A stretch of DNA of 64,000 bases from JAENVT01 sp963720775 (GTDB taxonomy: Bacteria > Actinomycetota > Acidimicrobiia > Acidimicrobiales > Ilumatobacteraceae): the NCBI GenBank assembly GCA_963720775.1, contig CAVRGR010000006.1, positions 62,001-126,000 on the forward strand, given 5' to 3'. Made by a program: the position numbers and the translations under genes. Shown one piece after another: positions 43,361-52,353 of this stretch; within the stretch, counting starts at the first letter, position 1, and every line of letters starts with the position of its first letter. The notes below the pieces were generated by a model. It had not been told where the DNA came from. It did no database searches and saw only the letters and a list, made by a program, of their open reading frames with translations.

Positions 43361-44400
43361 ATGGTCATGATCGGTATCGATCCACACAAGCGGACCCACA
43401 CCGCGGTGGCGATCGAGCGACTGCGAAGAGTGCTCGGCGAGCGGCTCGTGCGCGCCGGTGCGAGCAGGTGCCGAGTTGGTGGCGTGGGCGAAGAGCTCGA
43501 TCGCGCTGGGCGGACGTGGGCGATCGAGTCCGCCGGTGGGCTCGGCTATCTGTTGGCCCAGCAGCTTCTGGCCGCCGGCGAACGTGTCGTCGACATCCCT
43601 GCGACGTTGGCGTCGCGGGTGCGGTTGTTGGGCTCGGGACGTCGAAGAAGAACGATCCGAACGACGCCCGTTCGGTCGCGTCGCCGCGTTGCAGGCCAAA
43701 CAGTTGGTCGCCGGTGCGCGTCGAGGATCACGCCACGATCTTGCGGTTGTTGACGCGCCGGCACGCCCAGCTCGCCTGGGCTCACAACAAGGCGGCCTGC
43801 CGGTTGCACGCCTTGGTGGGTGACCTGGTGCCGGGCGGGATCGGCAAAGAAGTCGTTGTCTCCCAGGCCGGCGAGCTCCTCGACGAGCATCACCGGTCAC
43901 GGTCGCAGGTCGCTGCTCGAGCGAGCACTGGTCGGCACGCGAGATGCTCGACGACGTCGAAGCGCTCGACGCAGCAACGCAGGCCAGTCCGAAGCCGCAT
44001 CGGCGTCGGCAGTCGCCGCGTCGGGGACAACCCTGACGGAGATCTTCGGCGTTGGTGATGTGGTCGCCGCGATCGTGATCGGCCACACCGGGGATCGGCG
44101 CGGTTCGCCACAGCGGACCAGTTCGCCGCCTACAACGGCACCGCGCCGAGTCGAGTGGTCATCCGGCGACCCGAACAGCGGATCTGGCGGCTGTCGCGTC
44201 GCGGGAACCGAACGATGAACCATGCCATCCACATCGCCGCTGTCACCCAGATCCGCCATCGCCACAGCCCCGGCCGCGCCTTCTACGACCGCAAGCCGCC
44301 GAGGGCGACCAGCCAGACGGCGCTCCGGGCGTTGAAGCGACGGATCAGCGACATCATCTACCGGCACCTCATCGCCGACGCGCGCGCCTCAACCAGCGCT
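43361..44400 (+). mobile_element. IS110-family transposase (DEDD recombinase), many frameshifts
   Basis: GGAGG precedes ATG 43361. The start MIGIDPHKRTHTAVAI carries the first catalytic Asp of the DEDD RuvC-like domain. Then, in shifting frames: TWAIESAGGLGYLLAQQLL, KKNDPNDARSVA (last acidic pair), ATILRLLTRRHAQLAWAHNK, LTEIFGVGDVVAAIVIGHTG, FAAYNGTAPS, and RRGNRTMNHAIHIAAVTQIR with the C-terminal serine-domain region. Seven or more frame changes are needed, so as given it is inactive, by decay or by error. The 3' limit is approximate. Confidence 0.82.
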
Positions 44401-44852
44401 GAAAGGGCCCGGGAGGGCAACCAGGGAACGACTCCACAAGTCCTGCGTGGCCGGCCACTGATCCTGATCCACCGGCACTTCGGCAACAGCCACTCCCGGG
44501 ACCCGGCACCAACCCTACGCCCAAGAAATCACCCCGACCAGGGGTCGATCCCGCGCGCCACCAAACCCTCCGACACGCCTCTTGACAAACAAAGAGGAAT
44601 CGTTCTGGCGCGCCAGACACTCGACGCGTCGACGTCGTTCTGTCCGCGCGTTCTGTGTCGATCGCGTATCTCGACGGACGCGCGGAGCGGCAGCAATGCG
44701 CTCGTTGGGTTGCGGCGATGTGTCTCGTAAGTGCGATCGCTCGCCTTGAGGTAGCGAGAGGCCCGTCTGCGTCGCATCCCGAATTTCGGTCGAGCCATCG
44801 GACCCTCGAGGGTGTGCGCCCACGGGACGGCGTATCCCGAATGCCAAGCGCG
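44401..44852. other. Gene-free right flank of IS110 element with small inverted repeat
   Basis: No convincing gene. CCTCTT-GACAAACA-AAGAGG (44578-44597) is a perfect 6-bp inverted repeat that may mark or lie near the right end of the element. Long open frames here are artefacts of GC content. Confidence 0.4.
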
Positions 44853-45179
44853 CTACCGCACCGTCGAGAAGTCGGTCGGTCGCCAGAACTCGTTGCGGAT
44901 GCTCGCGACGATCTTGTCGGGCGTCTCGCTCGCGACCCGGGCGGAGATCCAGTCCGGGTCCGCCACGAACCCGGGCCACTTCTCCTCGCGCTCGGCGAGC
45001 GATTCCCAGGCGAGCAGGTAGTGCAGCACCTGGTTGTTCTCGCCGACTTCGACGGTCCAGAAGCCGGCCGGGCGGATGCCGTGCTTCTCCCACAGGCCCA
45101 GCGTGGTCGTGCGGAAGCGGTCGAGCAGGGCCGGCAGGCGTCCAGGAAGGCACGTGTAGGCCCGGTACTCGTAGATCAC
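44853..45179 (-). CDS. NIPSNAP-family protein
   Basis: 108 residues of dimeric alpha/beta-barrel type: IYEYRAYTCLPGRLPALLDR, HGIRPAGFWTVEVG, LHYLLAWESLAEREEKW. NIPSNAP domains often accompany catabolic or monooxygenase-like functions. GTG start at 45179. Isolated gene; the upstream 273 bp hold nothing recognisable. Confidence 0.82.
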   Translation of the reverse strand: MIYEYRAYTCLPGRLPALLDRFRTTTLGLWEKHGIRPAGFWTVEVGENNQVLHYLLAWESLAEREEKWPGFVADPDWISARVASETPDKIVASIRNEFWRPTDFSTVR

Positions 45180-45452
45180 TGACGTAGCGTAGCCCGGAGC
45201 TTTTTCGTAGGCGGCCTAGCGGCCGCTGAGGGATCGCATCAAAGCCCGTGTGGGCGCCTGGCGCAAGGTGCCGACGTGCACAAATCAACGCGTTGCCTGC
45301 GAGCGTCGCCCGGATCTCGTAAGCGCCGTTCGGAGCGGCTTGACGCCACGCAGGACGGTGACGTTCTGCGGCAGCGCGTTATGCGCGGTCTTCACCAGAC
45401 CATCACGACCAGACCATCACGTTTTCTGAGCGTTGGTCCGGGATGATGCTCT

Positions 45453-46514
45453 TTACGGTTTGAGGACGCTCATGGATGTGCCCACGCTCCCAGTGCGCAA
45501 CGTCTGCGCCATCAAGGGTGGTTCGCCGGCGACGGCATAGATGAGCTCCGCCGCAGTTTCGATGCTCATTCGCGAAGCCTCAGCCAGCGGCGTCCGCCCC
45601 TGATGTGCGGCTCGGTTTCGTGGCTCAGCGACCAGCGACAGTACGTGTCGTCGATCTACTGTCGTCCGTCTCACCACGACGGCGTGCAGGTCGAAGAGCT
45701 CAATGACGCCTTTGCCTTTCAGCGCTTGGTCTATGTCTTCGGCAAGGGCTCCTTCGGTGGCGAGTCGATGCCTGATGGAGTCGGCGAGTGCTACCTCGCA
45801 AGCAGTCGCGGCATCGATCGTTGCACGTCGATACTCGTCACGTCGGTGAGAGGCGCGCGCATCACGCAAGAACAAGTAAGCCGGTGCCGGCGCTTCGTTC
45901 TGCGCAACCTTCGCCAAGACAGCCTCCCACTGCTCTGCCGTGGTCGCGCTGGACGACGACCAGATGGTGTGCGATACGGAGAACCGAGAGTGACGCCATC
46001 GCCGTCGTCCAGTCTTCTCGTCAGCGGAGATGTAAAGGTCTTGGACATACTCGTGATCAAGGCTGCCCGGACGGTCTGGACGGACGTCCAATCCCGCGAT
46101 CACCTCGCACCAGTCGCACACCGACCGCACCCATCGTGTCAGGTTGGCAGCGACCTGCTCGGCGCGATCGGGATCGCCGCCGAGCGCCTCGTCGGACATG
46201 GTGACGACAACAGCGCGGTGAACGCCGCAAGCGAGAGGTCGGTCGTCGTCGCGGTAGTGAACGAAACCCCAGTATCTCGCAGATGGGTGCTCGGCCTGTG
46301 CTCTCTCAAAATGCTGAGCTCCTTCAACCTCTGGTTGTAGGACGTCCCAGTCCCGGAAGGCGCCCGGCTCGCCTTTGACCGCAGTCGGAAAGTGCAGAAC
46401 GCAGTGCTCCGGTTCCATGTCGATGACGTGGGACGTGCCAAGCAATGCCCCTGCCACTGCAAACCCCACGGGGAATTCGACGCAGAACACCATCGGCTGC
46501 GACTCGATTGTCAT
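45453..46514 (-). CDS. HEPN-like domain protein of unknown role
   Basis: 353 residues, soluble. The C-terminal helical half has a long helix pair (YRRATIDAATACEVALADSI) and the motif EPRNRAAHQG, an R-N-x-x-x-H pattern typical of HEPN (often RNase) domains. The N-terminal 200 residues are beta-rich and unassigned. Similar proteins are scattered in accessory islands, often near defence genes. It lies between IS110 and the integrase. Confidence 0.65.
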   Translation of the reverse strand: MTIESQPMVFCVEFPVGFAVAGALLGTSHVIDMEPEHCVLHFPTAVKGEPGAFRDWDVLQPEVEGAQHFERAQAEHPSARYWGFVHYRDDDRPLACGVHRAVVVTMSDEALGGDPDRAEQVAANLTRWVRSVCDWCEVIAGLDVRPDRPGSLDHEYVQDLYISADEKTGRRRWRHSRFSVSHTIWSSSSATTAEQWEAVLAKVAQNEAPAPAYLFLRDARASHRRDEYRRATIDAATACEVALADSIRHRLATEGALAEDIDQALKGKGVIELFDLHAVVVRRTTVDRRHVLSLVAEPRNRAAHQGRTPLAEASRMSIETAAELIYAVAGEPPLMAQTLRTGSVGTSMSVLKP

Positions 46515-46871
46515 GGCGCGAGTCTGACAGTCGGTTCACTCGCGCGTGCCCGGATTCTTCAAGTCAGCTTGAGAACGGTGGAGCAACCGGATTTTCGTGA
46601 CGGGGTACTGCGAGGTCGGCCGATCGGGACGATCGCAAAGGCGCTGTTTCAATAGGGTGCAGAACGCCCATCGGATGGAGCGCAGAACGCGCGACGGGGC
46701 CCGAGAAGCGCGCTCCGAACCGGCGATATGCGCCGGGTGGGTGCTGATTGCCGACGGGGTCGAAGGTGCAGGAAATGTAACGCCGAGGTCGTTACATTTG
46801 GGGCTCGTTGCCCGACAGCGGCTGGCTTGGTTGAGGCAGACACTGCGGGTGGGGGAGTGATGCTGCAGGGG
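46515..46871. other. Gene-free stretch with att-like palindrome beside integrase
   Basis: No gene seen. AAATGTAAC (46773-46781), nine-base centre GCCGAGGTC, GTTACATTT (46791-46799): perfect 9-bp inverted arms. The size and its place 73 bp after the integrase stop fit a core recombination site (paired arms around a central overlap). A rho-independent hairpin is the alternative, but no T-run follows. Confidence 0.45.
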
Positions 46872-48171
46872 TTATCCGAGGATGGTGTCGACGCGTTGGT
46901 TGGCGATGTGTTCTTCGTCGTCGAGTGCGCCGACGTAGGTGGAGACGAGGGTTTCGACGCTGTGCCCGAGTCGTCGTGCGGTTTCGGCGAGGGGCATCCC
47001 GGCGCGTAGCCAGGTGGTCGCGGCGGCGTGGCGGCAGTCGTAGACGCGCAGCGGCTTCTGGCCGACGGATTCGAGGGCACGATGCCAGGCCCGGTTCCAG
47101 TTCGATCCGCTCGGACGGGTGTCGTTGCGGGTGCGGAACAACAGCCGATCAGGATCGGTGAGGTTGTTCTGGTCGATCCACTCGGAGAGCATCGTGACGA
47201 GCAACGGTGGGATGGGGACGCTGCGTGGTCCGGTCTTGGGTTCGCCGGGCTCATCGAAAGAGATGTCGGCCTCGGTCACCTCCACCCGCCCCCAACCCTC
47301 GGTCGGCAACACGATGGAGCGGACGCGGAGCATGACCACTTCCGACGGTCGCAAACCTGCGTAGTAGGCGACAGCGGTCATCACCCGAAACGCTCGGCTG
47401 CCGGGTTGATGGGTGGCGATCGCGTCGATCGCCGCAGCCATCACCGTCGGCCCCGGCAACGCACGGACGTCGACGCTACGGTTGGTGCGAGCCACTTTGC
47501 GACGTGCCCGCGTCCTGGACCGCTGCGGCCACACGTCAACCGGCACCGCGCCGGCGTCGATCGCAGCTTGCACGCAGGCGAGAGCGACGATCCGGATCCG
47601 GTTCGCCGTGTTCGCTGCCATCGGCGAACCATCGAGCTTCAAGGCGAGCTTGCGGTCGATGACGGCGATGCGGTCACGATCCAGATCGCCAAGTGTCAGG
47701 CAGTGTCTCGACATCCACTTCTCCAACCCGACATCACGGTGACTCTGCGAGCCTGGTGAGAGCGCTGTGTATAGGTAGACGCGTAGATCACCTGGTGGCT
47801 TCGCAGCTGGTTCGACCGCGATGGTGATGAACCGGGCGAGGGCTTCGGTCGCCGAGGTCCGAGTGCGTGGTTGCCACTCAGACCATTGCTCGCCCAGCCA
47901 ACGCCGCGCCCAGTCGTGGACACCGACGTCGCGTAGCGCGGGCTGCCACGACTCGGGCTCACCCGAGGCGACATCGAAACTGGTCACCAGCTTGCACGGC
48001 TTGCAACAGCGAACCCCGATACCGTTCGGCTTCGATCCGAGTGCGGAACGACTTGCTGCGATGACGACCATCGATCGCGTAACGGACCACCCACGGCAAC
48101 TTCGCCTGTGCCGTCGTCCGACGATCCTGCACCCCGAACACCTTCACGGTCTGCATCGGTCGGACCATCAC
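46872..48171 (-). pseudogene. Tyrosine-type site-specific integrase, one frameshift
   Basis: About 430 residues when repaired. The N-terminal arm-binding part (PWVVRYAIDGRHRSKSFRTR) runs from 48171; a one-base insertion near 47985 (agtttcg for agttcg) moves the frame, after which SFDVASGEPESWQPALRD continues. Catalytic domain: Arg in YYAGLRPSEVVML, DCRHAAATTWL, LGHSVETLVSTYVG with the Tyr nucleophile. The usual H-x-L-R-H box reads YDCRH, so the first His is Tyr. It lies upstream of the tRNA-Arg at 48383, a classical integration target. Confidence 0.82.
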
Positions 48172-48382
48172 CCATCACCCCCACCCATTTGACCACGAGT
48201 GACCGTGAGTGGCCCACAGTCGTGGGAAGGCAGTGGGAAGACTCTCAACAAAGAACGGTCCGCAACCACTCTGACCAGGTCGAACAACTGTTCTGAGCAT
48301 CGGGTTCCTAAGCCTCCTCCAATACTCTGTTTGCGTTCGTCGCCACGTTCGTGACGTCGAGGTCACCTACGCTGTTCACCCC

Positions 48383-48459
48383 GCCCCCGTAGCTCAGTCG
48401 GATAGAGCGTCCGCCTCCTAAGCGGAAGGTCACAGGTTCGATTCCTGTCGAGGGCGCCA
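48383..48459 (+). tRNA. tRNA-Arg (anticodon CCT), CCA encoded
   Basis: Cloverleaf: acceptor GCCCCCG/CGAGGGC with one C-A mismatch, D-stem GCTC/GAGC, anticodon stem TCCGC/GCGGA, loop CTCCTAA giving CCT, T-stem ACAGG/CCTGT. Same anticodon as the tRNA at 25478 but clearly different in sequence. Confidence 0.92.
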
Positions 48460-48474
48460 CGTCGAGGGCGCCAC
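48447..48474 (+). repeat. Tandem 14-bp duplication of the tRNA-Arg 3' end
   Basis: GTCGAGGGCGCCAC occurs at 48447-48460, forming the tRNA 3' end plus CCA, and again at 48461-48474. A trace of integration/excision at this tRNA or a slippage product. Confidence 0.7.
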
Positions 48475-48693
48475 GTCCGTCCGCCACGCTTCAGTTGGAG
48501 CGATCGGCGCAGGTCGCGGCGACGGTGTTGCAGCGCGTCCTAGTCCGAAGTCCACATCTTCCCGATGCCATGCGCAACCCCGCAGGGACACCTGTTCGGC
48601 GACTTCACGCCCGCGTACGTCGACGTGATCGCAGCCGGTTGATGTCGCCGCCGACCGCGGCCCGTTTTGCCGCCAAGCGTTACGCTGGCGTCA

Positions 48694-49053
48694 ATGTCTG
48701 ACATCGGGAGCCCATGGACAGACGTTGCCAAGATGTTGCGCTCACAACGGCAGCTGGCGCAGTTGTCGTTGCGTCATCTCGCCAAGTTGACCAACGTGTC
48801 GGACTCGTACTTGAGCCAGGTCGAGCGCGGGCTGTACGAGCCCTCGCCGGAGGTGTTGAAATCCATCGCGGCAGCGTTGAAGATCCCGGTCGGCGGTCTC
48901 TACGAGCGCCTCGGCTGGTTGGACGACGTGGTCGCGCCCAAGCAGGCAGCGCCCGGGGTTGAGGAGGCAATTGCCGCGGATCCGAAGCTCACTGCCGGGC
49001 AGAAGCGCACGCTTCGCCAGGTCTATCTGACGCTCGTGGACGATAATGCTTGA
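48694..49053 (+). CDS. XRE-family helix-turn-helix regulator
   Basis: 119 residues. HTH at about 15-70: LRSQRQLAQLSLRHLAKLTN then VSDSYLSQVERGLYEPSPEV. The C-terminal helix is of unknown function. ATG 48694 gives the natural N-terminus. TACGCT ends seven bases before it, hinting at a leaderless message. The next gene encodes a small helical protein with an Ala/Lys/Pro tail; this pairing resembles the lipid-droplet regulator plus small droplet protein of Rhodococcus and the regulator next to mycobacterial HBHA (inference). Confidence 0.85.
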   Translation: MSDIGSPWTDVAKMLRSQRQLAQLSLRHLAKLTNVSDSYLSQVERGLYEPSPEVLKSIAAALKIPVGGLYERLGWLDDVVAPKQAAPGVEEAIAADPKLTAGQKRTLRQVYLTLVDDNA

Positions 49054-49127
49054 TATACCAAGCACTGCGTGGTAGACTACGCATCACCGGGAACTTCCCG
49101 CCCACTACTCCCACGAGGTCCAAACCC

Positions 49128-49475
49128 ATGCCTACCTACACCGAAGTCACGGACTCGATTCGCGATCAGATCATCGAGACGATCACGGATTCCGAGGAGC
49201 GCAGCCTCACGGCTGTCTCGTCCGTCAACAGTCTGGTCGAAAAGCTGCTGCCTGTCGTCTCGAAGGTCGAAGGCGCCAGTGCCAGGCTGTTCCCGTACGC
49301 CCGATCTCTCCCGGTTGTCGGGAGCCTGCCGAAGACAGCCGACGTCGTCACCGCCAACAAGGCGTTCGTCGAGCGGTTGCTCAAGGCACAGACCGCTTTC
49401 GCTGTCGCCGTGCTCGATCGTGAGCCGGCCCCACACGCACCGGCGACGAAGAAATCAGCTGCCACCAAGCCCTGA
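49128..49475 (+). CDS. Small helical protein with Ala/Lys/Pro tail, phasin/HBHA-like
   Basis: 115 residues, mostly alpha-helical (SIRDQIIETITDSEERSLTA, ADVVTANKAFVERLLKAQTA) with a basic tail HAPATKKSAATKP. No signal peptide. The shape is that of phasins, HBHA or small lipid-droplet proteins; I cannot assign the family firmly. It follows the XRE regulator by 74 bp. With a WS/DGAT gene at 56.5 kb, a storage-lipid role is possible. Confidence 0.6.
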   Translation: MPTYTEVTDSIRDQIIETITDSEERSLTAVSSVNSLVEKLLPVVSKVEGASARLFPYARSLPVVGSLPKTADVVTANKAFVERLLKAQTAFAVAVLDREPAPHAPATKKSAATKP

Positions 49476-49495
49476 ATGAACAATTCTGGGTCGTC

Positions 49496-49696
49496 TCAGC
49501 CATCGAGCAGCTCAAGGGCTTGTTCAGGACAGCCGGCGACTGCGTCCCTGGCGGCCATCAACTGGCCGTCAGGGACATCGATGGTCAGACCGCGCAGCGT
49601 CACGTAGCCCTCGTCGTCGCATTCCAGCAACTCGGGGGCGAGGGTGTAGCAGCGCCCGTGCCCGGTGCAGACGTCGGTATGGACGGTGAGCTTCAC
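49496..49696 (-). CDS. 3Fe-4S ferredoxin for P450
   Basis: 66 residues. Cluster ligands in CTGHGRC and the later CPEQAL fit the single-[3Fe-4S] ferredoxins (C-x5-C...C-P) that reduce actinobacterial P450s. The GTG start overlaps the P450 stop by 4 bp (GTGA), so electron donor and enzyme are co-translated. Confidence 0.88.
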   Translation of the reverse strand: MKLTVHTDVCTGHGRCYTLAPELLECDDEGYVTLRGLTIDVPDGQLMAARDAVAGCPEQALELLDG

Positions 49697-50934
49697 GAAG
49701 TCACATCCCACTGCAGGGGAAGCCTGAGCAACGTCATCATCGCCCCGCCACCTCGCTCCATCAGCGTTTCGTCGCCGACGACCCGGAAGTTGGGGATGAC
49801 ACGCAGCCACTCCTCGACCGCGATCTGAATCTCCCTTCGGGCGAGATGGGCGCCGAGGCAGCGATGCGGCCCACCGGCGAAGCCGAAGTGGACGTTCGGC
49901 TTGCGGTCGAGGACGAACTCATCGGGCCGGTCGTACACCTTCGGATCGCGGTTGGCCGCCGAGACGAGCCCGTAGACCATGTCGCCACGCTTCAACGGGC
50001 ATCCGTGGAAATCGCTGTCACGGGCGACCTTGCGTCCGTCGCCGAAGATGATCGTGAACAACCGGAGTGACTCTTCCACCGCCGAAGGAACCAGGTCGGG
50101 TTCATCGATCAATCGGCGTCGCGCCTCTGGATGTTCGGCCAAGTACTTGAACAGGTAGCCCAGTTGGGCGCGAGTGGTGTCGAGGCCGGCGAGCACCAAG
50201 ACGGTCAACATGTCGAGTATCTCGTCGTCTGTGAGGTCGCGTGTGCCGAACTTGGCGTGGATGAGGTGCGATGCGAGATCGCCCGGACGAGCCTCGGGTT
50301 CGCCGCGCCGCTCGGCGAGCGACGCCACCCAGTAGGCGCGGATGCCGTTGAGCGCGGCGAGCATCGGCTCGAGACCGTCGGCGTCGCCGCCGAAGCCATG
50401 GAAGAAGTCCTCCACCCATGGAACGAAGAGATCAGCGTCGGACGCCGGACAGCCGATCATGGTGAGGAACACCTCCGTCGGATAGCGCAGAGCAAACCCG
50501 GTGACGAAGTCGCATTCTCCTTTTGACGCGAGCTCGTCGAGCAGTCGGCGGCAGATCTGGCGAGCCATCGGCTCGATGCGATCGACGGACCCCGGCGAGA
50601 ACCAGGGGTTGAGGATCTGCCGGTACGTGATGTGGTCCGGCGCGTCGATCTGCGTCGGCACGAACCGGTACGCGGGATCAGGATCCCATGGTGTGATCGA
50701 TTCGCTGGAGAACACGTCCGGATTGCGATACATGTCGCGGACCTGCTCGTGGTCGGTGAAGATCCAGTACCCCTGGGCCATCGTGTTGACCAGCGCTGGG
50801 CTCATCTCACGGTATTCGTTCGCGATGCGCCAGTAGCTCCCTGCTTCGAGTGCCGCCGAGAAGTCCGCGTGCACCACCGGGCAGGTCCCAGCGCTCTTCG
50901 CTCTCGTCTCGATCGACTCCGTTTCGATGTCCAT
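49693..50934 (-). CDS. Cytochrome P450
   Basis: 413 residues, soluble bacterial CYP. I-helix oxygen groove LAGLDTTRAQ, K-helix EESLR, haem loop FAGGPHRCLGAHLAR with the Cys ligand. Substrate not deducible; the neighbourhood (ligase, thiolase, dehydrogenases) suggests hydroxylation of a hydrophobic alicyclic or terpenoid-like compound. ATG 50934 with a purine-rich ribosome site. Divergent from the amidohydrolase, with paired TCATGATGA sites between. Confidence 0.9.
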   Translation of the reverse strand: MDIETESIETRAKSAGTCPVVHADFSAALEAGSYWRIANEYREMSPALVNTMAQGYWIFTDHEQVRDMYRNPDVFSSESITPWDPDPAYRFVPTQIDAPDHITYRQILNPWFSPGSVDRIEPMARQICRRLLDELASKGECDFVTGFALRYPTEVFLTMIGCPASDADLFVPWVEDFFHGFGGDADGLEPMLAALNGIRAYWVASLAERRGEPEARPGDLASHLIHAKFGTRDLTDDEILDMLTVLVLAGLDTTRAQLGYLFKYLAEHPEARRRLIDEPDLVPSAVEESLRLFTIIFGDGRKVARDSDFHGCPLKRGDMVYGLVSAANRDPKVYDRPDEFVLDRKPNVHFGFAGGPHRCLGAHLARREIQIAVEEWLRVIPNFRVVGDETLMERGGGAMMTLLRLPLQWDVTS

Positions 50935-51031
50935 GATGTCCCCTCTCGACACTGGATGCGGCCTGTCGGGCCGCTGACTCATCGCATCGTAGATGAAATT
51001 CCTCCGGAGGAATAGAGGGGAACCTGAATTC

Positions 51032-51066
51032 TCATGATGATTTTTAAACATTTATCATGATGAACT
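51032..51066. promoter_or_regulatory. Paired palindromic operators, P450/amidohydrolase promoter region
   Basis: Site 1 TTCTCATGATGATTTT (core 51032-51040) and site 2 TTTATCATGATGAACT (core 51055-51063), 23 bp apart, about two helical turns. Both contain TCATGATGA in an AT-rich setting, unlike the GC-rich surroundings. The same motif pairs recur at 56.4 and 61.9 kb. Confidence 0.65.
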
Positions 51067-51169
51067 ATTGCCTCCGACTCCATTCCGTCGTATCGTTGCA
51101 GTTGTCGTGGGGTCACATGTCGTGGGGCCACACGATCGGCTCCGCGCCCGGCAAGGAAAGGCACCCCCG

Positions 51170-52348
51170 ATGAGCATCACAATCAACGAGATCCCGATCA
51201 TCGATACCGACACGCACGTCGTCGAGCCGCCGGATCTGTGGACCTCGCGTGTCGCCTCGAAGTGGGGCGCCCTCGTGCCCCACGTGGAGTGGGACGACCA
51301 CATGCAGGAAGAGGCGTGGTTCACGGGCGAACAGCGACTCGGCGCAGTCGGGTGCGCCCGCGATGGCCGGCTGGCACGAGCACCCGCCATTCCACCCGCG
51401 CCGGTTCGCCGACACCGATCCGGCATCGTGGGACGCCACCGAAGCGCGCCAGGTTGATGGACGCCTACGGCATCAAGGCACAGATCCTCTACCCGAACGT
51501 CGCCGTGTTCGACGCCAAGAGCATCGTCAAGATGGGCGACACCGCCCTTCAATTGGCATGCATCGAGGCATACAACGACTTCCTCGTCGACTTCGGCAAC
51601 GAGCAGCCGGGTCGATTCATCGCCGTGTCCGGCCTGCCGTTCTGGGATCTGCCGGCCACCCTCGTCGGAGATCGAGCGCTGCGCCGCCAACGGTCACAAG
51701 GGAATCGTGTTCACGCAGGACCCGGCGTACTTCGGCCTGCCCGCAGCTCACCGACCGCTACTGGGACCCGATGTGGGCTTCGGCGCAGGAGAAGGGCCTG
51801 CCGGTCAACTTCCACATCGCCTCGGGCGATCTCGACCTGTTCGACGTCGGCCATCCGGACAACGGCGTCCACGCCAACTACGCGGCGATGGGCGTGTCGT
51901 TCTTCATGGCCAACGCGCGAGACCATCGCGCAGCTGATCACCGGCGGCATCTGCCACCGTTTCCCGGACCTCAACTTCGTCTCCGTGGAGAGTGGCATCG
52001 GCTGGATCCCCTTCGCCCTCGAGGCGCTCGACTGGCAGTGGCGCAACTGCGGCGTGCACAAGGAGCACCCGGAGTACGACCTGTTGCCCAGCGAGTACTT
52101 CAAGCGTCAGATCTACGGCTGCTTCTGGTTCGAGCGAGACTCGGCGCTCGCCGCGATCGAGCAGATCGGTGCCGACAACGTGCTGTACGAGACCGACTAC
52201 CCGCACCCCACGAGCATGTCCCCGGGCCCGGCGAGCGACGCCCAGCGGCCCGACGAGTACCTCCGCGAGGTGTTCAGCAGCCGTCGACGTTGCTTCGTTA
52301 CGCAAGATCCTGCACGACAACGCGGCTCGGATCTACCACCTCGACTGA
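51170..52348 (+). pseudogene. Amidohydrolase (ACMSD-like), six frame changes
   Basis: About 390 residues when repaired. Metal start IIDTDTHVVEPPDLW, then GWHEHPPFHPRRFADTD, RLMDAYGIKAQILYPNVAVF, TDRYWDPMWASAQEKGLPVN with FHIASG, GGICHRFPDLNFVSVESGIG, and YETDYPHPTSMSP (final metal Asp). Frame changes near 51345, 51440, 51665, 51738, 51920 and 52275 all go in the same direction and each is explained by one extra base, for example CCC for CC at 51738. The regularity argues for sequence error. Decarboxylase or hydrolase acting on the pathway intermediate. Confidence 0.8.
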
Positions 52349-52353
52349 GAGAT

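Noticed and set aside
44515..45288. 257-residue minus-strand ORF covering the NIPSNAP gene
   Set aside because: Out-of-frame, Arg/Pro-rich; the NIPSNAP frame is clearly the coding one.
25478..48459. Simple genomic island bounded by tRNA att copies
   Set aside because: The two tRNA-Arg genes differ at many positions and share no long identical end, so they are not direct att duplicates; only the tandem 14-bp repeat at 48447 supports integration there.
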